NCBI GenBank assembly: GCA_964476705.1
Contig: CAYZBM010000052.1
Location: forward strand, 1 to 15,726
Source: CAYZBM01 sp964476705
GTDB lineage: Bacteria > Pseudomonadota > Alphaproteobacteria > Rickettsiales > UBA6187
Reading direction: 5' to 3'
Length of the DNA: 15,726 nt
Below, piece by piece: positions 1 to 7,055 of the stretch (position 1 is the stretch's first letter; every line of letters begins with the position of its first letter). A program made the position numbers and the translations under genes. The notes beneath the pieces were generated by a model. That model was not told the origin of the DNA, made no database searches, and worked only from the letters and a program-made list of their open reading frames with translations.

Positions 1-10
1 ATTTGCTAAA

Positions 11-1462
11 TTGGCGGATTTCTCAGGCGTTTACATAAAAGTGTGGGGTACTATGGTGGGAGCTACTAATTCATCTTCTGCTCCAGATGCTAATCCTGGA
101 GCAAGTCAACTTGGCCTAAATATAGGTGGAGGTAATTTTGGTTTAGCCTCGGTGGCAGTAGCGGCAAGCACACTTTCTCCATCTTCTTCATCTTCTCCAT
201 CTTCTTCATCTTCTGCTACGCCAAGGAGTGATTCATCTCCCAGTTTAACTCTTAAAGCTTCATCTGCACCATCACAGCAGCAACAACAACCACAATATAG
301 TGCAGCAGCCGCCGCAGCCGCAGCAGCCGCAGTTTCAGCTTCTCAAAGCCAAGCAAGTTCATCACCAAATCCGGCAAGTTCTGCTGTAATGTCAGGTCTT
401 CGTTCTGGTGGGCTTACTACATCCATTCCAGTACTAATAGCTTTATCAAAGGATAGTTCGATAAAATTACCTGAAGATACTTCATTTCATCCAAGTTACC
501 ATAAATGGTTTTACAATATCTTAAAAGCGGCAGACTATCAATTTGATCAAGCGGAAGAAGAGCACCATTATAAAATATTGAAATCTAAAAAAGGTTTTAA
601 TGCCCTAAATAATGCAATATTACAAAATCAACAAGATTTTTTTACTCAAGATGAATTATTTTCAGAGATAAATAATCAAGAATTTGAACAAATGATAAGA
701 TTATTTATTCAAAAAAATGCATCCTATAAAGATGATTTGATAAAATTGCTTACGACTATACATTCTAGTTATTCCGTAACTCAGTCTAACTTAGAAAGGC
801 AATCAACAGGTAGCGGAAATAATAGACAAGCTAGAAAGAAGTCTACTAATCCTAAGCAGTTTTCTTCCGACAGCCAATCTATAAGTACAAATCAAGTTAA
901 TATAAGTATAGAGGCAGATAGTTTTAGTGATCAAATTTGGAAGATTTTTATCAATAATTTATCATCTGTATTATTTGAATTTTCAGGTGGATATGACGAT
1001 ATATACCTAACCATAAAAAAAGAACTTAGTAAAACTAGATTTAGAGAATTTGATACTAATAAATCAGGATTATTAAGTGGGATTGATAATAAAGATTTTG
1101 TAAAATTTATAAATAATATTAATAAAGAAAATTTTAATGCTTTCAAAGATGTTATTCTGGCTAAAAATGATGCATTATGGGTTATTCATGTGAACGAAAC
1201 TAAAGATCCTAGATATATGGATACTCCAAATAATATTTCAGGAGTAGGTCAAGTTAGTCGCAAGCGCGATTTAGATGGCTCAGACGATGATAGTAGAAAA
1301 AGGCCTGATACTATTTCAGCATCTACGAGAGATATTTCTGCTGCCACATTACAATCTACCTCTACCGCTTCTTCAGTTAGTACTAATATTGAAGGTATTA
1401 CGGGAGCGTATAGTTTTACAGGGCAAGCAACAGTGCGTAAAGGTGGCGTTGGATCACCCTAA
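11..1462 (+). CDS. Low-complexity protein with EF-hand-like loop and bipartite basic motif (5' end uncertain)
   Basis: I do not recognise a family. The first ~140 residues are low complexity: Ser/Pro runs, a Gln run and a run of ten Ala. Residues ~145-400 look folded and mostly helical, broken by a polar linker at ~265-300. The tail from ~410 is Ser/Thr rich. Residues 348-359 read D-T-N-K-S-G-L-L-S-G-I-D, preceded by F-R-E-F, which resembles an EF-hand calcium loop. Residues 417-432 hold two basic clusters (RKR and RKRP) separated by an acidic spacer, like a bipartite nuclear localisation signal. No signal peptide is visible. The listed start is a TTG; ATG at 53, after GGGG, is an alternative; the frame is also open to the window edge, so the gene may begin outside. 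The stop overlaps the convergent lipoprotein gene by four bases. A host-directed role is inference only. Confidence 0.75.
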   Translation: MADFSGVYIKVWGTMVGATNSSSAPDANPGASQLGLNIGGGNFGLASVAVAASTLSPSSSSSPSSSSSATPRSDSSPSLTLKASSAPSQQQQQPQYSAAAAAAAAAAVSASQSQASSSPNPASSAVMSGLRSGGLTTSIPVLIALSKDSSIKLPEDTSFHPSYHKWFYNILKAADYQFDQAEEEHHYKILKSKKGFNALNNAILQNQQDFFTQDELFSEINNQEFEQMIRLFIQKNASYKDDLIKLLTTIHSSYSVTQSNLERQSTGSGNNRQARKKSTNPKQFSSDSQSISTNQVNISIEADSFSDQIWKIFINNLSSVLFEFSGGYDDIYLTIKKELSKTRFREFDTNKSGLLSGIDNKDFVKFINNINKENFNAFKDVILAKNDALWVIHVNETKDPRYMDTPNNISGVGQVSRKRDLDGSDDDSRKRPDTISASTRDISAATLQSTSTASSVSTNIEGITGAYSFTGQATVRKGGVGSP

Positions 1463-2664
1463 TTAATACTAGCTAAAACAGGTAAATGCTTTTCAGGATT
1501 TAAGGCTTTTTTGCCTTTTCTGATACTAAAATGTAATTGTGGCAGGCCTACATCGCCTGTTTTGCCAACATAGGCAATGATATCGCCTTTTTTAACGCGG
1601 TCATTTTTGCTAACTTTATTATTTTTATTATGAGCGTAAGCAGTTAAATAACCATTATCATGTTTAATCAAGATTAAATTGCCGTAAGCTTTGAGTTGAT
1701 TGCCGACATATACTACCTGACCATCACCTGCAGCTCTTACTTCTGTGCCTTCTCTAGCTTGGATATTTATTCCATCGTTAAAAAGTCCACCTTCACGCGG
1801 TCCAAAACGTGCGACAATTTTCCCTTCTACTGGCCAGATAAAATTATCAACCATGATATCATTTTGTAAGGAAGAGGTTGTTTTTTGCTCTGAGTCAGTT
1901 TGATAATTTAAATTAAGCGGTTTGCTACGGGGAACTGGAACCGTATAAGATATGTCTTGTACTTTTGCAGCTTGCCCATCAGTTGATTCTGGATCATTTA
2001 TATTATTGGGTAAAATTTGTTTTGGCGCATTATCTTTATTTAGGTCTTTATTATTACCTGGGCTATTTTGTTTAAAAATGTCATTATTGTTTTCTAGCGC
2101 TTTATTATCTACTCCTAGAGGATCTATATCGTCACTTTCTATACTAGATTCTTTTTTTGGCGAACTTAAGACAAAAGGGCTACCTGTAGGATTATTAATG
2201 CTATTATTATTTAATTGCCCCATATCTCTGCTACTACTTACTCCATTATGTGGGAGAATAAGTTTGCTTCCGGCTAATATGTGGTCCGGAGAATTAATAT
2301 GATTAGCCGTACTTAAATCATTGGCATTTATGCCATAACTTTTAGCAATTGAATATAAAGTATCGCCTTTGCCAACTATATGATATCGCGCATAAGGTAA
2401 TTTTAATTTACCACCTGGAGTTAAGATATAAGGTTCTTTTAAAGAATTAATTTGAATAAGATCATTTTTATTAGCACCATACTCATCAGCTATGGTACTT
2501 AAACTATCGCCTGGTTTTATAGTTACAAAATAAGGAGCATCTAAATCTACTAGATTTTTTTCTGTAACATTATGTGAGCTTATTATTGCCGGATCTTGAG
2601 TGCAGCCATAAATGCTGAATAAAACTTGAGCACCTAAGACTATATAACCGATGCGTCTAACCAT
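1459..2664 (-). CDS. nlpD: NlpD-like lipoprotein, two LysM domains plus degenerate LytM/M23 domain
   Basis: Probable envelope lipoprotein that activates a peptidoglycan amidase during cell separation, as NlpD/EnvC-type proteins do. I chose the ATG at 2664 because AGGA lies 7 bases upstream and a signal peptide follows directly (MVRR, hydrophobic core, IYGC lipobox, lipidated Cys21). An ATG at 2700 would add 12 residues. With the short start, LysM domains lie at about residues 45-90 and 94-138, a disordered Asn/Ser/Asp-rich linker runs to ~274, and the LytM domain covers ~275-395. In that domain the usual zinc-ligand motif HxGxD reads N-D-G-I-N (296-300), and the HLH motif reads Q-L-H (376-378). 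His345 in the YAH motif remains. Loss of three metal-site residues argues against endopeptidase activity and for a regulatory role. It lies downstream of pccA in the same direction, but 338 bases away with a repeat between, so it may have its own promoter. Confidence 0.88.
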   Translation of the reverse strand: MVRRIGYIVLGAQVLFSIYGCTQDPAIISSHNVTEKNLVDLDAPYFVTIKPGDSLSTIADEYGANKNDLIQINSLKEPYILTPGGKLKLPYARYHIVGKGDTLYSIAKSYGINANDLSTANHINSPDHILAGSKLILPHNGVSSSRDMGQLNNNSINNPTGSPFVLSSPKKESSIESDDIDPLGVDNKALENNNDIFKQNSPGNNKDLNKDNAPKQILPNNINDPESTDGQAAKVQDISYTVPVPRSKPLNLNYQTDSEQKTTSSLQNDIMVDNFIWPVEGKIVARFGPREGGLFNDGINIQAREGTEVRAAGDGQVVYVGNQLKAYGNLILIKHDNGYLTAYAHNKNNKVSKNDRVKKGDIIAYVGKTGDVGLPQLHFSIRKGKKALNPEKHLPVLASIN

Positions 2665-2717
2665 TTTAAATCCTATATATCTACATAACATATCTAACAA
2701 TAACCATTAAGCTATGG

Positions 2718-2870
2718 TATAGTATTTCTTAATTGAAATGAACTAGTATTTATGGATCCTGAACAAAACATAAGAATTGTTATAAGTATATGTTTTTTCA
2801 GGATAACCTGTCCCGGATTTATTCCGGGATGTAGCATTATAGAAATGATTGATTTTATTTCTATTTTATA
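2718..2870 (+). repeat. Multi-hairpin intergenic repeat, copy 1
   Basis: Read left to right, it has TATAGTATTTC, then a small hairpin (ATTTC/GAAAT), a long hairpin made from ATCCTGAA plus AAAACATA pairing with TATGTTTTTTCAGGAT (16 pairs, one bulged C), then a 24-bp GC-rich palindromic insert at 2806-2829, then GTAGCAT and a last hairpin (AGAAAT/ATTTCT). The same order of hairpins is found, inverted, at 6699-6887 and 15316-15467. In this copy the last hairpin has a much shorter loop. No coding capacity is conserved among copies. Confidence 0.85.
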
Positions 2871-2874
2871 TGCA

Positions 2875-2905
2875 ATTAATAGCAAATCAGCGATTTGCTA
2901 TTAAT
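2875..2905. terminator. Perfect 14-bp inverted repeat, possible terminator or RNA-stabilising hairpin
   Basis: Positions 2875-2888 (ATTAATAGCAAATC) are the exact reverse complement of 2892-2905, with a 3-base AGC loop. It lies about 100 bases beyond the pccA stop, in the direction of pccA transcription, so it could end or protect that transcript. No T-run follows on either strand, so it is not a standard intrinsic terminator. The hairpin itself is certain; its role is a guess. Confidence 0.45.
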
Positions 2906-3002
2906 GTACTATATATTTATTAAGCTATTTTTGCAAGTAGATCTTAAGAATAGCTAATGACTTAAAAGCTGATTTTTTTATTTTTTGGAATATAAAAATC
3001 CT

Positions 3003-4991
3003 CTAGTCTTTAAACTCCAAGATAACTTGGCCGTAGCTGGTATTATCACCTTTATTTAGATGAATCTTTTTTACCACAGCATCACGTTCAGCACTGATAA
3101 TATTTTCCATTTTCATGGCTTCTAAAATAATTAAATCTTGGCCTTTTTTTACAGCGTCTCCTTCATTAACTAAAATATCAACTACCATTCCTGATATTGG
3201 TGCGCAAATTTCTGAAGTATCGGTAAGATCTGAAACTTTCGGCATAAATTTTTCAAGCTCAGCAACTCTTGGGCTTCTAACTGTAACTCTAACTTTAGAG
3301 CCGGCATGAGTTAAATTAAAGCCACCAGCAAAATGATCGACCTGCACAAATACCGTTTTGCCGTCAATAGTGCCGTGGAATAAAGAATTACCAATACTCC
3401 AAGTGCTTCTAATTACCAACATTTCAGTTTCGTATTTAAGATCATAACCGCCTTGTCTTGGACGCGTATAAAGAGAATAATTCTCGCCATCAATTCCAAC
3501 TACCCAACGATTACCAATATGTCTTTCTCTGCCTTCTAATTGCCCAGAAGTAGTAGTTGCTCTTTTAGCATCTTCTAAATATATATAAACGCCAACTGCC
3601 AGAAATACTTTGGTAGTTTCAGAAGTAAGTTCAGCACCAAAAAAACCTTCAGGATATTCTTCAGCAATAAAATTAGTATTTAAGTTACCGCTGGCAAAAC
3701 GTTTATGAGCAATTAAAGCTTCCAAAAAGCTAATATTATGTGAAATTCCTCTAATTACATATTCACCCAGGGCAAATTGCATATGTTCAATAGCTGATTG
3801 TCTAGTTCGACCGTAAGTTATAAGTTTAGCAATCATAGCATCATAAAACATACTAACTTGACCACCTTCATAAACGCCACTATCTACTCTAACATTATCA
3901 TTACTTTCAGGTTCTTTATATTCAGATATTCTTCCACTTGAAGGTAAAAATCCTCGAGTTGGGTCTTCTGCATAAATACGAGTTTCAATAGCCCAGCCAT
4001 TTAACTGAACATTTTCTTGAGTAAGTGGTAATGGTTCGCCGGCGGCTATTCTGATCATTTGTTCAACTAAGTCAATTCCTGTGACCATTTCAGTTACTGG
4101 ATGTTCTACTTGCAGTCTGGTATTCATCTCAAGGAAATAAAATTCTTTACGACTATTTACAATAAATTCAACTGTTCCTGCTGATTCATATTTTACGGTT
4201 TTGGCTAATGAAATACATTGTTTATACATAGCCTTACGCAGCTTATCATTAATAAAAGGCGAGGGAGCCTCTTCAATTACTTTTTGATGATGGCGTTGTA
4301 TTGAACATTCTCTTTCACCTAAACAAATAATATTTCCATGTTTATCGCCTAAGATCTGAACTTCGATATGTCTTGGTTTTTCAATAAATTTTTCGATAAA
4401 GATTCTGCCATCACTAAAACTATTTTTAGCTTCGTTAGTTGCCGATCTGTAAGCTTGCTTTACTTCGTTTTTTGAATAAACAACTCGCATACCTTTACCG
4501 CCACCACCAGCTGCGGCTTTTATCATTACTGGAAAGCCAATTTTAGAGGCAATTTTAGTTGCTTCATTTTCATTTTTAATAACCCCAGCGTAACCAGGTA
4601 CCGTATTTACCCCAGCTTTTTGCGCTATTTTTTTTGATTCAATTTTATCGCCCATTGCTTTTATGGCATTTTCATTAGGACCGATAAAAACAATTTTTTC
4701 CTTTTTTAATCTGGCAGCAAATTTAGAATTTTCAGATAAAAAACCATAACCAGGATGCACGGCTTCAGCGCCAGTACTTCTTACTGCCGCAATAATACGG
4801 TTAATATCTAAATAACTTTTATTAGCGGGTGACTGCCCAATAAATACCGCTTCATCAGCCATAGTTACATGGCTAGAATTAGTATCTGCTTCTGAATAAA
4901 CAGCTACAGTTTTGATGCCCATTTTACGAGCTGTTTTAATGATTCTGCAAGCAATTTCGCCACGATTGGCAATAAGAATTTTTTTAAACAT
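3003..4991 (-). CDS. pccA: Propionyl-CoA carboxylase alpha subunit (biotin carboxylase plus biotin carrier)
   Basis: Carboxylates its own biotin with ATP and bicarbonate, then hands the carboxyl group to PccB to make methylmalonyl-CoA from propionyl-CoA in the cytosol. Residues 1-~450 are the biotin carboxylase: start motif KKILIANRGEIACRI, Gly-rich ATP loop near 161-166, ERECSIQRHHQKVIEEAP at 227-242, and EMNTRLQVEHPVTE at 288-301 with Glu275, Glu288 and Arg292 as likely catalytic residues. The middle, about 470-580, matches the subunit-bridging region. The biotinyl domain is ~594-661 with EAMKM; Lys627 is the biotin attachment site, 35 residues from the end, as is usual. The length of 662 is normal for PccA. 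The gene is complete. It is 130 bases downstream of pccB in the same direction and very likely cotranscribed. No strong ribosome binding site is seen. Which acyl-CoA is used depends on PccB. Confidence 0.96.
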   Translation of the reverse strand: MFKKILIANRGEIACRIIKTARKMGIKTVAVYSEADTNSSHVTMADEAVFIGQSPANKSYLDINRIIAAVRSTGAEAVHPGYGFLSENSKFAARLKKEKIVFIGPNENAIKAMGDKIESKKIAQKAGVNTVPGYAGVIKNENEATKIASKIGFPVMIKAAAGGGGKGMRVVYSKNEVKQAYRSATNEAKNSFSDGRIFIEKFIEKPRHIEVQILGDKHGNIICLGERECSIQRHHQKVIEEAPSPFINDKLRKAMYKQCISLAKTVKYESAGTVEFIVNSRKEFYFLEMNTRLQVEHPVTEMVTGIDLVEQMIRIAAGEPLPLTQENVQLNGWAIETRIYAEDPTRGFLPSSGRISEYKEPESNDNVRVDSGVYEGGQVSMFYDAMIAKLITYGRTRQSAIEHMQFALGEYVIRGISHNISFLEALIAHKRFASGNLNTNFIAEEYPEGFFGAELTSETTKVFLAVGVYIYLEDAKRATTTSGQLEGRERHIGNRWVVGIDGENYSLYTRPRQGGYDLKYETEMLVIRSTWSIGNSLFHGTIDGKTVFVQVDHFAGGFNLTHAGSKVRVTVRSPRVAELEKFMPKVSDLTDTSEICAPISGMVVDILVNEGDAVKKGQDLIILEAMKMENIISAERDAVVKKIHLNKGDNTSYGQVILEFKD

Positions 4992-5069
4992 ATAATTGAG
5001 AACTGCAATTTAATAGTTATAAGATTAAAAATTATTAGACATTCTAGATTATAATTTATAGACGACGGC

Positions 5070-5106
5070 TAATATCAGAAAACGATACAGTTAATTTCTG
5101 ATATTA
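5070..5106. other. 12-bp perfect inverted repeat between pccB and pccA
   Basis: TAATATCAGAAA at 5070-5081 is exactly complementary to 5095-5106, with a 13-base loop. It lies within the 130-base gap between the pccB stop and the pccA start. No T-run follows in the direction of transcription, so it is more likely an RNA-processing, stabilising or attenuating hairpin than a full terminator. The structure is seen directly; the function is inferred. Confidence 0.5.
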
Positions 5107-5121
5107 ACAAAAGTATATAGA

Positions 5122-6657
5122 TTATAAAGGTAAGTTGTCATGTTTTTTCCATGGAGTATCCACTTTTTTATTATCAAGTAGGGTTAAAGCTCTACAAATT
5201 CGCCATCTAGTATTTTGCGGTCTAATTACTTCATCAATAAATCCTCTGGCTGCGGCTGCAAAAGGTGAGGCAAATTTTTTGCTATAATCATCAATAAGTT
5301 TTTTCATCTTACGTTTATCATTAGCGCTATCTCTAAATAATATTTGTGAAGCCCCCTTTGGTCCCATAACTGCAATTTCGGCATTAGCCCAGGCATAATT
5401 AATATCACCTTTAAGATGTTTTGAGTTCATAACTATATAAGCGCCGCCATAAGCTTTGCGAGTAATTACCGTGATTTTAGGCACTGTAGCCTCGGCATAA
5501 GCATAAAGTAATTTAGCCCCATGTTTAATAATACCATCATGTTCTTGCGAAACGCCTGGTAAAAATCCTGGAACGTCAACAAAGGTAACTAGTGGAATAT
5601 TAAAAGCATCACAAAATCTGATAAATCTCGCAGCTTTACATGAAGCATTTATGTCCAAACATCCAGCTAAATGCATGGGCTGATTGGCAACAAAACCAAC
5701 GGTTCTGCCTTCCATCCGGCCAAAACCAGTAATAATATTTTTGGCATAATTAGGTTTTAATTCAAAAAAATCACCTTCATCAACTATACGGTTGATCAGC
5801 TCATACATATTATAAGGTTTATTAGGATTTTCAGGAACTAAAGTATTTAAAGATAAATCTAAACGGTCAGCATAATCTGGAGTATAACGTTTAGGGATTT
5901 CTTGTCTATTGGATGACGGTAAAAAGTTAAATAATCTTCGGGTTTGTAATAAAGTTTCAATATCGTTATCAAAACTTAAATCCGAGACCCCAGTTTTATT
6001 AGTATGAATTTTAGCGCCGCCAAGTTCATCCCTAGATACTTCTTCGTGGGTTACAGTTTTTACAACTTCAGGCCCAGTTACAAACATATAAGAAGAATTT
6101 TTGACCATAAAAATAAAGTCAGTAAGGGCTGGTGAATATACAGCTCCTCCAGCACATGGTCCCATAATTAAAGATATTTGTGGAATTACTCCGGAAGACG
6201 CAACATTACGTTGGAATATTTCGCCATAACCACCCAGCGAGTTAACTCCTTCTTGAATACGCGCACCCCCTGAATCATTAATCCCAATAATTGGCGCTCC
6301 AACTTTGATGGCCATATCTTGAATCCGGCAAATTTTTTCGGCATTAGTTTCACTTAACGAACCACCAAGCACAGTAAAATCTTGCGAATAAACAAATACC
6401 AAGCGGCCATTAATAGTGCCGTGCCCAGTAATCACACCATCACCTGGAGTTTTCTCTTTCTCCATATTAAAGTCATTACAGCGATGTTCGACATACATTC
6501 CGTATTCTTCAAAAGAATCAGGATCAAGTAAGACTTCTAGTCTTTCCCTTGCGGTTAATTTGCCTTTACTATGCTGCGCATCAATTCTTTTTTGTCCGCC
6601 ACCTAATTGGGCTTCTTTACGTTTTTGCTCTAATAACTCAACGACATCTGCTTTCAT
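5122..6657 (-). CDS. pccB: Propionyl-CoA carboxylase beta subunit (carboxyltransferase)
   Basis: Moves the carboxyl group from biotin on PccA to an acyl-CoA, in a PccA6-PccB6 type complex. The 511-residue length is normal for the family. Both halves of the carboxyltransferase fold are present: the N-half with NDSGGARIQEG (127-137) and the oxyanion loop GPCAGGAVYSPAL (166-178), and the C-half with VDVPGFLPG (360-368) and the second oxyanion loop RKAYGGAY (400-407). The residue after GGAY is Ile408. Propionyl-specific enzymes usually have Asp there and acetyl-type actinobacterial subunits have Ile, so the substrate range may be broader than the name implies. The neighbouring motif is AWANAEIAVMGPKGA where AWPTAEIAVMGAKGA is more usual. 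It is the first gene of the pccB-pccA unit. A promoter with a perfect -10 box is visible 40 bases upstream. The start ATG has no clear Shine-Dalgarno sequence. Confidence 0.95.
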   Translation of the reverse strand: MKADVVELLEQKRKEAQLGGGQKRIDAQHSKGKLTARERLEVLLDPDSFEEYGMYVEHRCNDFNMEKEKTPGDGVITGHGTINGRLVFVYSQDFTVLGGSLSETNAEKICRIQDMAIKVGAPIIGINDSGGARIQEGVNSLGGYGEIFQRNVASSGVIPQISLIMGPCAGGAVYSPALTDFIFMVKNSSYMFVTGPEVVKTVTHEEVSRDELGGAKIHTNKTGVSDLSFDNDIETLLQTRRLFNFLPSSNRQEIPKRYTPDYADRLDLSLNTLVPENPNKPYNMYELINRIVDEGDFFELKPNYAKNIITGFGRMEGRTVGFVANQPMHLAGCLDINASCKAARFIRFCDAFNIPLVTFVDVPGFLPGVSQEHDGIIKHGAKLLYAYAEATVPKITVITRKAYGGAYIVMNSKHLKGDINYAWANAEIAVMGPKGASQILFRDSANDKRKMKKLIDDYSKKFASPFAAAARGFIDEVIRPQNTRWRICRALTLLDNKKVDTPWKKHDNLPL

Positions 6658-6696
6658 ATATGTTTTACACTTTGAATTGCTAAATAGTTACTTAGA

Positions 6697-6725
6697 ATTA
6701 TAGTAGATTAAGAAATGATTGACTA
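6697..6725 (-). promoter_or_regulatory. Candidate sigma70-type promoter for pccB-pccA
   Basis: On the - strand, TAGTCA (6725-6720, four of six matches to TTGACA) is followed after exactly 17 bases by a perfect TATAAT (6702-6697). Transcription would start near 6690, giving a leader of about 33 bases before the pccB ATG. The boxes lie at the outer end of repeat copy 2, so the repeat may supply this promoter. In copy 3 the -10 position reads TATATT and no -35 box is evident. Confidence 0.45.
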
Positions 6726-6887
6726 TAAAATACATAATACAACTATCATTTCTATAATGCTACATCCCGGAATAAATCCGGGACAGGTTATCCTGAAAAA
6801 ACATATTATTATAACAAAAATATATATTACATTTTATGTTTTATTCAGGATCCATAAATATATTCGTCTTAAATAAGAAATACTATA
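6699..6887 (-). repeat. Multi-hairpin intergenic repeat, copy 2
   Basis: Inverted relative to copy 1 and in the same direction as copy 3. In + strand order: TAGTAGATTAAGAAATGATT with a distant ATCATTTCT partner, TGCTACA, the 24-bp GC-rich insert at 6765-6788, then ATCCTGAAAAAACATA pairing with TATGTTTTATTCAGGAT (16 pairs, one bulged A), GGATCCATAAA, and a short hairpin TCTT/AAGA before ATACTATA. The terminal hairpin differs in sequence from copy 1 but still pairs, which suggests selection for the structure. This is the longest copy. Confidence 0.87.
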
Positions 6888-7055
6888 TTATATACCCTAT
6901 CTCTCCCCAAAGTAGCAAAACTTGGAACAGCATTCAACATAAATTAGCTGATTATATATTTATCACTAAATAAATGGCTTAAAACTTAAGATATTTAGGA
7001 TTTTTTCTTGTCATAAGAAAATTAAGTTGTTAATTGTTCTAAATATATTTGGTTA

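Larger units (their letters stand above)
2665..3002. other. Intergenic region between pccA and the nlpD-like gene
   Basis: This 338-base gap holds copy 1 of the multi-hairpin repeat (2718-2870) and a perfect 14-bp inverted repeat (2875-2905). The remainder, 2906-3002, is AT-rich with a T-rich run near 2972-2986 on the + strand. I see no convincing gene. One 50-codon frame across the repeat is not conserved in the other copies. Confidence 0.7.
6658..7055. other. Divergent intergenic region between pccB and the 949-residue gene
   Basis: This 398-base gap holds the pccB promoter candidate and repeat copy 2 (6699-6887). The remaining 6888-7055 should contain the promoter of the rightward operon, but I find no pair of -35 and -10 boxes good enough to name; TTGTCA at 7008-7013 has no good -10 partner. 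No small gene is supported. Confidence 0.6.

Noticed and set aside
931..1146. Antisense open frame inside the first gene
   Set aside because: Low-complexity Leu/Ser/Asn translation typical of an AT-rich shadow; the + strand frame is continuous and coherent.
1501..1518. AAGGC/GCCTT hairpin with a T-rich loop as a terminator for the first gene
   Set aside because: The stem is only five pairs, the T-rich part is the loop with no proper tail, and the sequence codes for a conserved Gly-Lys-Lys-Ala part of the lipoprotein.
2752..2904. 50-codon frame beginning MDPEQN across repeat copy 1
   Set aside because: The equivalent frame stops after 4 codons in copy 2 and after 8 in copy 3, there is no good ribosome site, and the frame is explained by the repeat and palindrome.
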